Program-made: the position numbers and the translations under genes
The notes under the pieces: generated by a model
The model's database searches: none
Told to the model about the DNA's origin: nothing
What the model saw: the letters and a program-made list of their open reading frames with translations, nothing else
Shown here: one piece after another, positions 1 to 8,281 of the stretch
Position numbering within the stretch: the stretch's first letter is position 1
Layout: every line of letters starts with the position of its first letter
Assembly (NCBI GenBank): GCA_002343335.1
Contig: DDSI01000025.1
Location: 5,006-25,417, forward strand
Length of the DNA: 20,412 nt
From: Bacteriovoracaceae bacterium UBA2394
Lineage (GTDB): Bacteria > Bdellovibrionota > UBA2394
Reading direction: 5' to 3'

Positions 1-1
1 G

Positions 2-292
2 GTGGAGACGGGGACGTTCAATTGGATTTCGAAAGAAGATGCCGCGAAGCTGGCCACTCGAATGCGAGAAGAGGTGAAAGATCGAAAAGCGATTTCCGAT
101 CGCGATGAAAAGCGCATGGAAGATGCGGCGGCAAAGTTAGATCAATATGCTGCGGGGCAATGGCGATCGATGTCTCCGGAGCAAGAACTCAAGTATTACG
201 CGCGCGTCGTAGCGGAGCGGGAAGAATATTTTGAGCGCATTCGAGCGGGCCTCGATGAAGCGTTCGATGATTACGGCATTCGTCGTTATTAA
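2..292 (+). CDS. Unidentified charged helical protein (5' end probably cut by window edge)
   Basis: The frame is open from the window edge to a TAA at 290-292. A GTG at position 2 could be the start, but no upstream sequence is visible, so the gene may extend further left. The 96 visible residues are very rich in Glu, Lys, Arg, Asp and Ala and look mostly helical. There is no signal peptide, membrane segment or catalytic motif that I can recognise. It ends with Asp-Asp-Tyr-Gly-Ile-Arg-Arg-Tyr. It lies 138 bases upstream of cpaB on the same strand, so it could belong to the pilus locus, but the hairpin between them makes separate transcription possible. I do not recognise the family. Confidence 0.6.
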   Translation: METGTFNWISKEDAAKLATRMREEVKDRKAISDRDEKRMEDAAAKLDQYAAGQWRSMSPEQELKYYARVVAEREEYFERIRAGLDEAFDDYGIRRY

Positions 293-297
293 GTTTG

Positions 298-314
298 GGG
301 AAGCTCCGCTTCCC
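298..314 (+). terminator. Short GC-rich hairpin between the first gene and cpaB
   Basis: GGGAAGC at 298-304 and GCTTCCC at 308-314 form a perfect 7-bp stem with a 3-base loop, six bases after the stop of the first gene. No T-run follows, so it is not a classical intrinsic terminator. It could be an RNA-stabilising or weak termination element. Confidence 0.35.
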
Positions 315-430
315 TGGACAGTCCGCAATAGCGCGGCGATTGCCGAGGCACAATGCGCTAAGGAAATTAGAGACTTGAGCGCCCTCGCCGCATGGAATCA
401 TCGATTTTGACATTGATAGACTGGTGATGA

Positions 431-1300
431 ATGGAAAATCGAAGAGCAGTCCTCATTTCTGCAGGGGTCGCGGGTCTAGCGGTTCTTTTGTGTTGGATGT
501 TCATGCTGAAGTACGTGGATATGCAGATTGGTGACCAAAAACAAAAAGTTTACGTCGTAAAAGCGACTCGTCCTATTCCGGCGAATGTGCGGATCGATGA
601 ATCCATGATCGTCGGTGAATTGTTCCCGGCGAAGTACGCTCCTCCGGAAGTGGCCGGACGCCTTGAAGAAGTGGTCGGACAAGTAGCGATCGCCACCATC
701 GCAGCAGGTGAACCGATTTTGAAAACCAAAATTATTCCTTTCGATGAAAGCGCTCTTGATCGACGAATTCCAGATGGCATGCGCGCTGTGACCGTCGGTA
801 TTCGCGACGATCAAGATGTGGTTGGCGTCGGTGGAATGATTCGCCCGGGGCACTTTGTGGATGTTCTGTTAACGCTTTTTGTGAACACTGTAGAAATTGA
901 AAAAGGTGGCGCGGCCGCTGCGATTTTGGGAGCGCAAGATACCTCGAGGTTGCGCGCGGAAACTCGAACCATTTTTCAAAATGTGCGAATTCTCGCCGTC
1001 GGTCGCGATGCTCGATTAGCCACTGCGCGAGTGAATCGTTTGGAAGATCCTTCGCAAGAAGAGCTCACCAACAAAAATGTCACCGTCGCTTTGAAACCGG
1101 ATGAAGTTCAGCGCATGGTGCTTGCGCAAGCCACGGGCCGTCTCACTCTCGCACTTCGCCGATTCAACGACACGGAAATCGTGGCGATGGAATATCTAGA
1201 TCCGTTTAGGGCTTTTGGAATTCGTTTACCAATCGTGTCGGGACCGCCACCGGCGTATAGGGAGATTCGCGGAGGACAAGTCTTTGCCGTACCTCAATAA
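431..1300 (+). CDS. cpaB: Flp/Tad pilus assembly protein CpaB (RcpC/SAF domain)
   Basis: CpaB/RcpC is a periplasmic, inner-membrane-anchored part of the Tad secretion machine, thought to work with the outer-membrane secretin CpaC. The 289-residue protein has one N-terminal membrane anchor (about residues 7-26), then a SAF domain (about 40-105, with the typical run of pro-Ile-Pro-Ala, Asp-Glu-Ser-Met-Ile and Gly-Gln-Val-Ala) and a C-terminal RcpC-type region (about 115-260). Length and domain order fit the family. The ATG at 431 has no strong Shine-Dalgarno. The 3' end overlaps the true start of cpaC by 17 bases, and the operon order cpaB-cpaC-cpaE/F-tadB confirms the assignment. Confidence 0.92.
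   Translation: MENRRAVLISAGVAGLAVLLCWMFMLKYVDMQIGDQKQKVYVVKATRPIPANVRIDESMIVGELFPAKYAPPEVAGRLEEVVGQVAIATIAAGEPILKTKIIPFDESALDRRIPDGMRAVTVGIRDDQDVVGVGGMIRPGHFVDVLLTLFVNTVEIEKGGAAAAILGAQDTSRLRAETRTIFQNVRILAVGRDARLATARVNRLEDPSQEELTNKNVTVALKPDEVQRMVLAQATGRLTLALRRFNDTEIVAMEYLDPFRAFGIRLPIVSGPPPAYREIRGGQVFAVPQ
1271..1286 (+). promoter_or_regulatory. Shine-Dalgarno and TTG start of cpaC
   Basis: GGAGG at 1271-1275 is eight bases from TTG at 1284-1286, inside the last codons of cpaB. It decides the cpaC start: the TTG is the first codon of a normal Sec signal peptide, whereas the longer open frame upstream encodes an Arg-rich sequence unlike any leader. Confidence 0.7.
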
Positions 1301-2921
1301 AAATAAATATCTCCTCATTCTCGTGATCTTTTTGTCGCTGCCAATCGCGGATATTTTCGCGCAGGGTGGCGAGCTCGTCATTGATCAGCCGAATCCAAGC
1401 GCTGCTCCTACGCCTAGCGCTGCACCCGCGGATGTGTCTCCCTCTGATTTCGCGCCCGTTCAGCCCATCAGTCCCCCGGTTTCAGCGGATTCTTCGCTCT
1501 CAAGCACTTCGAAGCGCCCTGCCCGCGAATTATTTTTAGTCAAAGACATGCCCCAAACCATTCCCTTTGATTACGACATTGGAGAGATCGCAGTGGGAAA
1601 TCCTGGAGTGGTCGCGGTTGTGGCCGATCGAGTGCGCCGTCGCATTGTGCTTTCGCCGCTCGAAGTGGGAGAAACATCTATATTAGTCTTCGATTCCGCC
1701 GGTAAACAACGAGAGAGCATCCAACTCACGGTGACTTCCACCGATCTCGATCAATTTCAGCGCGATTTGAAATTTTTATTTCGAGACATCGAAGGTCTTC
1801 AATTCCGACGCGTGGGTCGAAAAGTCATTATTGAAGGCGAAGTTTACTTGAAGGCCGATTTGGATCGCATTCGAGAAGTCATTCAGGGAAATGATTTCGT
1901 CGTCGATCTCGTCACTCTTTCGCAAGACACACAGAGAATTTTAGCTCGTCGGATAAAGGATGAAATCAATATCGCAGGTGTAGAAGTCACCACGGTGAAA
2001 GATCGAATTGTTTTGAAGGGCGAGGTGGGTTCCGAAGAAGAATCCCAGCGTGCAGAAAAAATTGCTCAGATTTATACGACGAAAGAAGGCCTGGTGAATG
2101 TGATCTCCGTGAATGCAAAGCGAGCGGGAGCTCGCGCGGCGAAGCTAATTCAAATCACGGCTTACTTTGTGGAACTCAATAAATCGTTCCTCCGAAATTT
2201 CCAATTTTCTTGGACGCCGATTGCGAATACTCAATTTACTTATGACTCAGCATCGAGCCGCTTCAACTTCTTTGCTATCGTGACGGAATTCTTGCCGAAG
2301 TTAAATACCGCCAAGGCTCTGGGTGTGGCGCGCGTGTACGAAAATCCAACGGTTTCGGTGAAGAGTGGAGACAATGCCACGATATCTTCTGGTGGTCAGG
2401 TTTTTATCCCCATTCCCGATCCATCTCGCGGAGGCGCCGTGACCTTTTCTCAACCCCAACAGACGGGCGTCACCTTGAACGTCACTCCTTCGGCCGATGA
2501 TCGAGACTCCATTGATATGAAGGTGAGTGTGCAGGTGGCAAAACTTGGGTCCGCTCCCACGGAAGGCACGATATTGGTGAACCAGTCGAACGTAAGCACT
2601 TCTCAATATGTTCGCTCCGGTGAAACGGTCGCTATCGGCGGCGTGCTTCGCTCTGCCTTCACGGATGTGAAAGACGCTCCTCCAAGTCAGCCCTTCTCAT
2701 TTCAACCGATTGGATCGGAAGGCCCGGGCGTGACTTCGTCATTTGGAAATATATTCCAAATTTTTAAGAGTCGGTCGATCAATCAAGATCGCACTATGTT
2801 CATTGTATTTATCACACCTGAGATTTTGAATTCGGCACGCGATTCCTCACGAGGTCTTCGCGAGTCAATCAACATGAATTCCGTCGACGCCAAAGTTCCT
2901 GGCGGCGAAGAGTTTGAGTAA
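1284..2921 (+). CDS. cpaC: Tad pilus secretin CpaC (RcpA-type outer-membrane channel)
   Basis: CpaC forms the outer-membrane channel of the Tad pilus. I place the start at TTG 1284: GGAGG at 1271-1275 lies eight bases upstream, and this start gives a clean signal peptide (two Lys, a long Leu/Ile/Val core, Ala-Gln at about residue 27). The frame is open to 1215 but that extension has no leader character. After a Pro/Ala/Ser-rich linker (about 30-75) comes the pilus/T2SS N-terminal secretin domain (about 80-150), a BON-like segment with the residue run Lys-Gly-Glu-Val (about 210-280), and the C-terminal secretin barrel domain (about 300-510) with the conserved Glu-Asn-Pro-Thr-Val and Gly-Gly-Gln-Val-Phe-Ile-Pro-Ile-Pro region. 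Total 545 residues, normal for the family. It overlaps the end of cpaB by 17 bases, suggesting coupled translation. Confidence 0.92.
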   Translation: MPYLNKNKYLLILVIFLSLPIADIFAQGGELVIDQPNPSAAPTPSAAPADVSPSDFAPVQPISPPVSADSSLSSTSKRPARELFLVKDMPQTIPFDYDIGEIAVGNPGVVAVVADRVRRRIVLSPLEVGETSILVFDSAGKQRESIQLTVTSTDLDQFQRDLKFLFRDIEGLQFRRVGRKVIIEGEVYLKADLDRIREVIQGNDFVVDLVTLSQDTQRILARRIKDEINIAGVEVTTVKDRIVLKGEVGSEEESQRAEKIAQIYTTKEGLVNVISVNAKRAGARAAKLIQITAYFVELNKSFLRNFQFSWTPIANTQFTYDSASSRFNFFAIVTEFLPKLNTAKALGVARVYENPTVSVKSGDNATISSGGQVFIPIPDPSRGGAVTFSQPQQTGVTLNVTPSADDRDSIDMKVSVQVAKLGSAPTEGTILVNQSNVSTSQYVRSGETVAIGGVLRSAFTDVKDAPPSQPFSFQPIGSEGPGVTSSFGNIFQIFKSRSINQDRTMFIVFITPEILNSARDSSRGLRESINMNSVDAKVPGGEEFE

Positions 2922-2951
2922 CGGGCGTTAGGGCAAAGCGGCAAATAATAC

Positions 2952-5270
2952 ATGGGGGCAATTTATACCATTTGTGGTGCGAAAGACGGCGTGGGTAAAA
3001 CCACGTTTTCTGTGCATTTGGCCTATGGTCTTTTGAAATCCGCTGCCAATAAAACGGTTTGTCTTCTAGAAGCCGATGCTTCCAACCTCGGCGACATGGC
3101 GATCGCTCTCAATTCGAAAGGCAATAAAACCTTCGTTGATCTCGCTCGGCAGAGTGCGCGCTTAGATCCAAAGCTGACTCAGAATTTTTTGGGACGACAT
3201 GCCTCCGGTTTATTTCTTTTAGATGGCGCTAGCTTTGCTACGGATTTTCAGGGGCTGGATGACGCCGCGTGCGATCGTGCTTACAAATTGCTCGCGCGTT
3301 CATTTGATTATGTGATCGTCGATGCCGGTCGAGATTTAAACCCACTCACCTTTCGGTGCTTGGAGAATTCCTCTCTCATTTTTTTGGTGAGCTCTTCGAA
3401 TTTGCTTTCGGTCAATCAAACGGCGGAATTTTCTAAGAAACTGCGCACACTCCATTTTGGTAGCGAAGTGCAGCGCCTCGTGATCAATCAGTATGATCCC
3501 AAATCCGTCGTTTCTTCCGCCGTGCTCAAGCAAAAGTTTCTCATGGATGCATCGGTCACCTTTCCCGATGACGCGGCCACTCTCAATCAGTCGCTCTCCA
3601 TGGCTAAACCCCTGCAGATTCTCAATCCGAAGCATCCCTATTTAAAAGGAATCGACGATGCCATTCGCGTGGTGAATGCGAGCATTGCTTCTGGTGAGAA
3701 GTCCAAAGTCGGAAGGGCTCCCGGTGTTCAACAGGGCCTCGATATTTTAAAGCAAGTTTTGCCATTCACTTATGGGGACGGCTCGGCGAGTTCGTCGAAA
3801 ATTCTTCCCGCGGGAGCTACACCGAAGACGGTGATGGAGCGAAACATCGCCATTCGCGCTCGCGTTCACGAGCGACTGCTCGATCTCGTGGATTTGCGTG
3901 AGATGGACGCGGTGGCGCTCGAAAAAGATCCGAAGAAAAAGGAAGAGCTAAAAAATAAAACCACGCAAGCGATTCAGCGACTTTTGGAAGAAGAGGCGCG
4001 CGAAGTGGAGAACCGCACGGAGAAGGCGGCGCTTGCAAAGGAAGTTTTGGATGAAGCTCTGGGTCTCGGACCGATTGAGCCTTTGCTCGAAAGTTTAGAA
4101 GTCAGCGAAATCATGGTGAATGGGAAGGATCAGATTTACGTCGAGCGTAAAGGAAAGATCGTTCTTACCGATTATCGTTTTACGTCGGATAAACACTTGC
4201 TCGGTTGTATCGAGCGGATAGTGAGTCCCATCGGCCGCCGGGTGGATGAAAAGACCCCGCTTTGCGATGCGCGTTTAAAAGATGGCTCGCGTATCAATAT
4301 TATTATTCCACCTCTGTCCTTGAAGGGTCCGATCATCACGATTCGAAAATTCTTTAAAGAAAAATTGCAAATCACGGATCTCGTAAAGTACGGATCCCTC
4401 ACCGATGAAATGTCGGATTTTCTTCGCTCTGCGGTTGAAGCGAGATTGAACATCGTGGTGAGCGGGGGAACGGGAACTGGTAAAACAACTTTGCTTAACC
4501 TTGTTTCGGGCTTCATTCCCGAAGATGAGCGGATCGTCACCGTCGAAGATGCTGCTGAATTACAACTTCCGCAGCCGCACGTGGTCACCCTTGAAGCTCG
4601 TCCGGCGAATCTCCAGGGCGAAGGAGCGATCCACATTCGAGACTTGGTAAGAAATGCGCTTCGTATGCGACCCGATCGCATCGTGGTTGGAGAGTGCCGT
4701 GCCGGAGAAGCGCTCGACATGCTTCAGGCCATGAACACGGGTCACGATGGATCTCTCACCACGATTCACTCCAACAATCCGCGCGATTGCATTCGCCGTA
4801 TTGAAACGCTCGTGATGATGGCCGGATTTGATTTGCCGATACAGGCCATTCGTGAGCAAATTGCCGCTGCTGTAAATTTGATCGTACAATTGAAGCGCTA
4901 CAGTGATGGAACTCGTCGGATTTCAAATATCACGGAAGTGATTGGGATTGAGGGCGATACCGTTGTCACGCAACCGATTTTTGAATACAAACAGACGGGT
5001 ACCGACGACAAAGGAAAAGTGAAAGGAAACTTTCAACCCTCCGGTCTTATTCCCAAGTTCGTGGAGCAACTTAAACAAAAGGGGATTGCGATTCCGAAGG
5101 GACTCTTTGGAGGAGGCGCCGCTGCGGCTGCTGCACTCAGCTCCACTCCATCTGCTTCGAAAGAAAATACGCCCACGCCCGCGACTTCGCCGGCGACACG
5201 ACCTCTGCCCCCGCGTCCGATTATTGCCACACCGATTAAAGGTGGAGGCTCGGGAGGAAAGAAGCCGTGA
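2952..5270 (+). CDS. cpaF: Fused MinD/CpaE-like ATPase and CpaF (TadA) pilus motor ATPase
   Basis: Two Tad components normally encoded by separate genes sit in one uninterrupted 772-residue frame. Residues 1-255 are a MinD/ParA-type P-loop ATPase like CpaE (TadZ), which places the pilus machine at the pole; the deviant Walker A reads Lys-Asp-Gly-Val-Gly-Lys-Thr-Thr (11-18), and no N-terminal receiver-like domain is present. A charged helical linker (about 285-365) leads to a CpaF/TadA type II/IV secretion ATPase with Walker A Gly-Gly-Thr-Gly-Thr-Gly-Lys-Thr-Thr at about 503-511 and the conserved Asp-Arg-Ile-Val-Val-Gly-Glu Walker B and His-Ser-Asn-Asn-Pro region. The last 60 residues are Ala/Pro/Gly-rich. 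The stop overlaps the next start by four bases (GTGA). Confidence 0.92.
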   Translation: MGAIYTICGAKDGVGKTTFSVHLAYGLLKSAANKTVCLLEADASNLGDMAIALNSKGNKTFVDLARQSARLDPKLTQNFLGRHASGLFLLDGASFATDFQGLDDAACDRAYKLLARSFDYVIVDAGRDLNPLTFRCLENSSLIFLVSSSNLLSVNQTAEFSKKLRTLHFGSEVQRLVINQYDPKSVVSSAVLKQKFLMDASVTFPDDAATLNQSLSMAKPLQILNPKHPYLKGIDDAIRVVNASIASGEKSKVGRAPGVQQGLDILKQVLPFTYGDGSASSSKILPAGATPKTVMERNIAIRARVHERLLDLVDLREMDAVALEKDPKKKEELKNKTTQAIQRLLEEEAREVENRTEKAALAKEVLDEALGLGPIEPLLESLEVSEIMVNGKDQIYVERKGKIVLTDYRFTSDKHLLGCIERIVSPIGRRVDEKTPLCDARLKDGSRINIIIPPLSLKGPIITIRKFFKEKLQITDLVKYGSLTDEMSDFLRSAVEARLNIVVSGGTGTGKTTLLNLVSGFIPEDERIVTVEDAAELQLPQPHVVTLEARPANLQGEGAIHIRDLVRNALRMRPDRIVVGECRAGEALDMLQAMNTGHDGSLTTIHSNNPRDCIRRIETLVMMAGFDLPIQAIREQIAAAVNLIVQLKRYSDGTRRISNITEVIGIEGDTVVTQPIFEYKQTGTDDKGKVKGNFQPSGLIPKFVEQLKQKGIAIPKGLFGGGAAAAAALSSTPSASKENTPTPATSPATRPLPPRPIIATPIKGGGSGGKKP

Positions 5271-6178
5271 GCACGATGGTTTCAAGCTGGCTAGATACGT
5301 TGATTCTTTTGGGACTTGGCACGCTCCTTACTTTTTTCGGATTCGGAGCGATCTCGCTGGCCATCTACAAGAATTATCCAAAAATCGAAGAACGAGTAAC
5401 GGTTCAACTCTCTTCAAGCGCATCTGAACTCTACGATTTGCTTGATCGAATGTTTCGGCGTCGATCAATGGCGAGTTGTTATCAAATTATTTTAATCTCC
5501 ACCGTGAGCGGTCTTGTGATGGGAGCGATGGTGGGTCTTAATTTTGGAATTCTTGGTGCGTTGGCCTTTGGATTAAGTATGGCCGTGGCGGGTTACAAAA
5601 TTCCGGGTGCTTTGGTGCGCTTTCAATTTCAGCGCCGAGTGGAGAAATTCGATCGCCAACTTGTCGACGCTCTTAACATGATGGCCAATGCGGTAAAGTC
5701 GGGCTTGTCCTTTATGCAAGTCGTGCAGGTGATTGAGCGTGAAATGCCGTCGCCGTGCCGTGAAGAGTTTGGAATGGTTTTGAAAGAGAATCGCGTTGGC
5801 GTTAATCTGAACGACGCTCTTTTGAACATGACCAAACGTATGCCTTCCGAGGATCTATTTATGATCGTTAATTCCGTTGTCACCCTTTCACAACAGGGCG
5901 GGGATTTATCGGAAGCGTTTGATACCATTGCCACTACCATCCGCGATCGTCAGCGTGTACACGATAAAATTCGCACGCTCGCTCAAGCGGGTATCACGCA
6001 AGGAGCGATCCTATCGGCGATTCCGTTTTTCGTACTCGGCATGCAGTACATCATTCAGCCGCAATATGTTTCATTACTTTTCACGACACCGCTTGGCTTG
6101 GCTCTTTTCATGCTCATGTGCTTGATGATTTTAACGGGTGCCGTGGTAATGAAAAAAGTTCTTACGATCGACGTTTAA
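5267..6178 (+). CDS. tadB: Tad pilus inner-membrane platform protein TadB (T2SSF domain)
   Basis: TadB is the polytopic inner-membrane platform on which the CpaF motor acts. GTG at 5267 is preceded by GGAGG at 5254-5258 and overlaps the cpaF stop by four bases, so the two are translationally coupled. The 303-residue protein has an N-terminal membrane segment (about 10-32), two more in the region 70-110, a cytoplasmic type II secretion F domain (about 125-250, with the conserved Met-Met-Ala-Asn-Ala-Val-Lys-Ser-Gly and Gln-Gly-Gly-Asp-Leu-Ser-Glu-Ala signatures), and two C-terminal membrane segments (about 248-300). A tadC partner, usual next in such operons, is not found here; a convergent gene follows immediately. 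Confidence 0.9.
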   Translation: MSTMVSSWLDTLILLGLGTLLTFFGFGAISLAIYKNYPKIEERVTVQLSSSASELYDLLDRMFRRRSMASCYQIILISTVSGLVMGAMVGLNFGILGALAFGLSMAVAGYKIPGALVRFQFQRRVEKFDRQLVDALNMMANAVKSGLSFMQVVQVIEREMPSPCREEFGMVLKENRVGVNLNDALLNMTKRMPSEDLFMIVNSVVTLSQQGGDLSEAFDTIATTIRDRQRVHDKIRTLAQAGITQGAILSAIPFFVLGMQYIIQPQYVSLLFTTPLGLALFMLMCLMILTGAVVMKKVLTIDV

Positions 6179-6480
6179 TCCCACTCTTTTTTCCACTGAA
6201 ATTTGTAGACCTTTGCGCTGCTTCCTTTTTTGCGAGATTTTTTTCTCATAAGGAACAGAAGTGCAAGCAACCCGAGCGCGACGGAAAGAAAACCCAAGAT
6301 CACAAAGGGATCGCTGAGAAGGTCCCCACCCCGATCTTTGAATGCACCTTGGATCGAGTCCGCGCGGACTTTTTGTTGTTCATTGAAGACTCGGGCCAGC
6401 AGCATATCTATATATAAGGATAGCACGGCTCCCCAAATCCCCTTGAATGCCCCTTTTATAACGTCTACGCTGCCTTCCAA
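6175..6480 (-). CDS. Small putative membrane protein, convergent with tadB
   Basis: A 101-residue frame on the minus strand overlaps the last four bases of tadB tail to tail. It has a hydrophobic segment at about residues 60-79 (Val-Ile-Leu-Gly-Phe-Leu onward) followed directly by a strongly basic stretch Arg-Lys-Lys-Ser-Arg-Lys-Lys, the pattern of a single C-terminal membrane anchor with a positive cytoplasmic tail. An amphipathic segment fills the first half. The only start that keeps the full length is TTG at 6480, after an in-frame TAG, and it lacks a clear Shine-Dalgarno; ATG at codon 27 is an alternative. Two plus-strand frames overlap the same DNA but look non-coding. I do not recognise the family. 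Confidence 0.5.
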   Translation of the reverse strand: MEGSVDVIKGAFKGIWGAVLSLYIDMLLARVFNEQQKVRADSIQGAFKDRGGDLLSDPFVILGFLSVALGLLALLFLMRKKSRKKGSSAKVYKFQWKKEWD

Positions 6481-6501
6481 TACTTTGCTTCGACGCCTGG
6501 A

Positions 6502-6528
6502 GGGGAAGTTTCCCTAGGTAACTTCCCC
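6502..6528. repeat. Perfect inverted repeat upstream of tRNA-Ser
   Basis: GGGGAAGTT (6502-6510) and AACTTCCCC (6520-6528) are exact reverse complements separated by nine bases (TCCCTAGGT). It lies between the start of the small minus-strand gene and the tRNA. No T-run flanks either side, so a regulatory dyad or a stable RNA stem is as likely as a terminator. Confidence 0.55.
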
Positions 6529-6576
6529 GCTACCCAGACCTCGGGAAATGCCGAAGCGAAGCGAGGCCAAAAATCT

Positions 6577-6666
6577 GGAGAGGTGGGTGAGTGGCTGAAA
6601 CCGCTAGTCTCGAAAACTAGTATACGGGCAACCGTATCGAGAGTTCAAATCTCTCCCTCTCCGCCA
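6577..6666 (+). tRNA. tRNA-Ser, anticodon CGA
   Basis: The acceptor stem GGAGAGG (6577-6583) pairs with CCTCTCC (6656-6662), followed by discriminator G and an encoded CCA (6664-6666). The anticodon stem-loop is CTAGT-CTCGAAA-ACTAG, giving anticodon CGA, which reads UCG. A long variable arm (about TATACGGG-caa-CCGTATCG) marks it as a class II serine tRNA. The T arm is GAGAG-TTCAAAT-CTCTC. The whole 90-base gene is intact although its 3' end is the insertion point of the element to the right. Confidence 0.96.
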
Positions 6667-6668
6667 TT
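6652..6668 (+). repeat. attL: tRNA-Ser 3' end, core attachment site
   Basis: The 17 bases TCTCCCTCTCCGCCATT recur at 11733-11749 with one change (C to T at the fifth base). The last 12 bases are identical. The site spans the T-arm/acceptor 3' end of the tRNA plus two bases, the classical target of tyrosine recombinases. Confidence 0.85.
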
Positions 6669-6683
6669 CTTTGGCTGTCGTTT

Positions 6684-6819
6684 GAAGCAAGTTTTTTAAA
6701 ACCACAACAACACTAAGTATTTAATAAATCAAATCTGGGCCGGAATCCTTCGGCCGAATCTTTCGCAAGATTTCAGAAAATTTCGTGAGTTTGCTTCTTT
6801 TTTGCTTCTCGCATGCTTC
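6684..6819. repeat. Left arm-type integrase-binding repeats (TTGCTTC family)
   Basis: GAAGCAA (inverted TTGCTTC) lies at 6684-6690 near the core. Three direct copies follow: TTGCTTC at 6791-6797, TTGCTTC at 6802-6808 and ATGCTTC at 6813-6819, exactly 11 bases apart, about one helical turn. The same heptamer in both orientations flanks the right core, which is the arrangement expected of arm-type sites bound by an integrase N-terminal domain. A dyad CTTTGAAC-TT-GTTCAAAG at 6819-6836 adjoins the last copy and may be an accessory-factor site. Confidence 0.6.
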
Positions 6820-6853
6820 TTTGAACTTGTTCAAAGCTCACGCAATGGCGTTC

Positions 6854-8281
6854 TTACTGAAATCGAGTGTCCAGAAAGTTCTGCAGTGCTTTCTTGTTTT
6901 CCAAAATAAGCTTTCCAAACATGTAACAAACCCAAGCTGCGGGGTAGAATAAAAACGTCAAATTATCATTTATTTTAATAGGACCGCGCTTCGTTCTAGT
7001 GGTCACAGCAGCCTGCTTTAACTCGCACTGCTTACAAAAATGTATGAGGCCTTTTAGCTTATTCGCATTATCGAAAAATTCATCCGACCATTTAACTTCG
7101 AGAGCTCCGGCTACATTCAACCTTTCATTTAGAGAAACTAAATCCACTTCGCCTTGCGATTTTGTACGTTCACTCCAACGAGCATAAACTGTTCGCTCAA
7201 AACCTGAGGTGTCATGAAACAGCTGACTGAAAATAGCGGTCTCTACAATGTGTCCGGTGCTCTCACCGTCGGCTGTTATTGGCTCAATCAAAGCCGCATA
7301 CATAGAAGGATTCGTTAAAAAAACTTTGAAGAAGTTTTCTCGTTTAAAAGTTTTTCCGCAATTATCTACCCGACTCACAGTCTTAATGAGAAATGCTGAT
7401 TCTAAATATTCAATGTATCTAGTGATCGTATTTTTTGCGACACCGGAGCTTTTACTTATCCCTTCCAGAGTCACTTCATTTCCGGTTTGATAAGCTAAAG
7501 TGTTAAACAACCTTGTTAGTTCTTGGATATCTTGTATCCCATATAAACTTGGCAAATCTCGAAGAAGGGCCTTTTCAATAATGTCACTTCTTACGAACCG
7601 ATCCGGATTTTGTTGAATCTCCTGACTAAAAATTGCTTCTGGGTAGCCTCCGAAATTCATGTATCTCAAAAATTCTCGGTTGAGCACTTCGACATTCTCA
7701 ACTGCTTCGCGTTCTAATCCGAGTAACCGAAGGAATTCACAAAATGTGATCGGCGGAAGAATAAAGTCTGTAAACCTACCCGCCCCTGACTCGGAACTTT
7801 TTCGTTTCAAAGCTGCTGCTGCTGAACCTGAGGCTATAAATTTTGTAGCTTGCCAACGATCTACCAAAACCTTGAGGTGCACTTCCCAATTCGACAGATA
7901 TTGAATCTCATCAAAAAAAATGAAACATTTTTCGGGAGAGCTAAAGCTCTGGATCTCCGTGTAAAGTTGAATCAGTTCTTCCAGCTCTAGGCCTTGTAGT
8001 AGTGGCGTATCGATTGAAAGATACAAAATATTTTTTGCTGGAATTCCATCTTGAACCAGTTGTTCTATTGTTTGTTGAATAATGATTGTTTTGCCGACTC
8101 TTCGAGGTCCGAAGAGAATCGCAGCCCGCCGGACTTTGCTGTCCTTTACTAGCGGGTAAAACAGATCGAAATAATCGCGCCTGCCGAGTTTCGCAATGTG
8201 TGGTTCGATGCTTCCGGAAGCCCAATGGGGATTCAGAAGCTCCAACTTCCTCTTCAATTCGTTCTTACTTATTTCCCTCAC
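6854..8281 (-). CDS. AAA ATPase with DUF4143-type C-terminal domain
   Basis: A 475-residue P-loop ATPase of the AAA_14/DUF4143 family, widespread cytoplasmic proteins with no settled function. Walker A is Gly-Pro-Arg-Arg-Val-Gly-Lys-Thr (58-65), Walker B Phe-Ile-Phe-Phe-Asp-Glu (120-125), and a Ser-Gly-Ser sensor segment follows at about 151. Residues 175-190 carry the family's Pro-Ile-Thr-Phe-Cys-Glu-Phe motif. A predicted winged-helix region (about 265-320) precedes the C-terminal domain, which contains Gly-Glu-Val-Asp-Leu and Leu-Glu-Val-Lys, resembling a PD-(D/E)XK nuclease fold. The GTG start at 8281 has no good Shine-Dalgarno. It is divergent from the methyltransferase gene and is cargo of the tRNA-Ser element. 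Confidence 0.85.
   Translation of the reverse strand: MREISKNELKRKLELLNPHWASGSIEPHIAKLGRRDYFDLFYPLVKDSKVRRAAILFGPRRVGKTIIIQQTIEQLVQDGIPAKNILYLSIDTPLLQGLELEELIQLYTEIQSFSSPEKCFIFFDEIQYLSNWEVHLKVLVDRWQATKFIASGSAAAALKRKSSESGAGRFTDFILPPITFCEFLRLLGLEREAVENVEVLNREFLRYMNFGGYPEAIFSQEIQQNPDRFVRSDIIEKALLRDLPSLYGIQDIQELTRLFNTLAYQTGNEVTLEGISKSSGVAKNTITRYIEYLESAFLIKTVSRVDNCGKTFKRENFFKVFLTNPSMYAALIEPITADGESTGHIVETAIFSQLFHDTSGFERTVYARWSERTKSQGEVDLVSLNERLNVAGALEVKWSDEFFDNANKLKGLIHFCKQCELKQAAVTTRTKRGPIKINDNLTFLFYPAAWVCYMFGKLILENKKALQNFLDTRFQ

Noticed and set aside
407..412. Perfect TTGACA upstream of cpaB as a -35 box
   Set aside because: The matching -10 position would fall on the cpaB start codon and shows no TATAAT-like sequence.
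4172..4720. 182-codon minus-strand frame inside the CpaF domain
   Set aside because: It lies opposite strongly conserved CpaF motifs, has Ser/Arg-rich antisense composition and no start signal; a shadow of the real gene.
6118..6517. Plus-strand frames overlapping the small convergent membrane gene
   Set aside because: They lack ribosome-binding sites and a coherent composition; the minus-strand frame has a clear membrane segment and basic tail.
6791..6819. CRISPR-like repeats
   Set aside because: The repeat unit is seven bases with four-base gaps and recurs at the other border; integrase arm sites explain it better.
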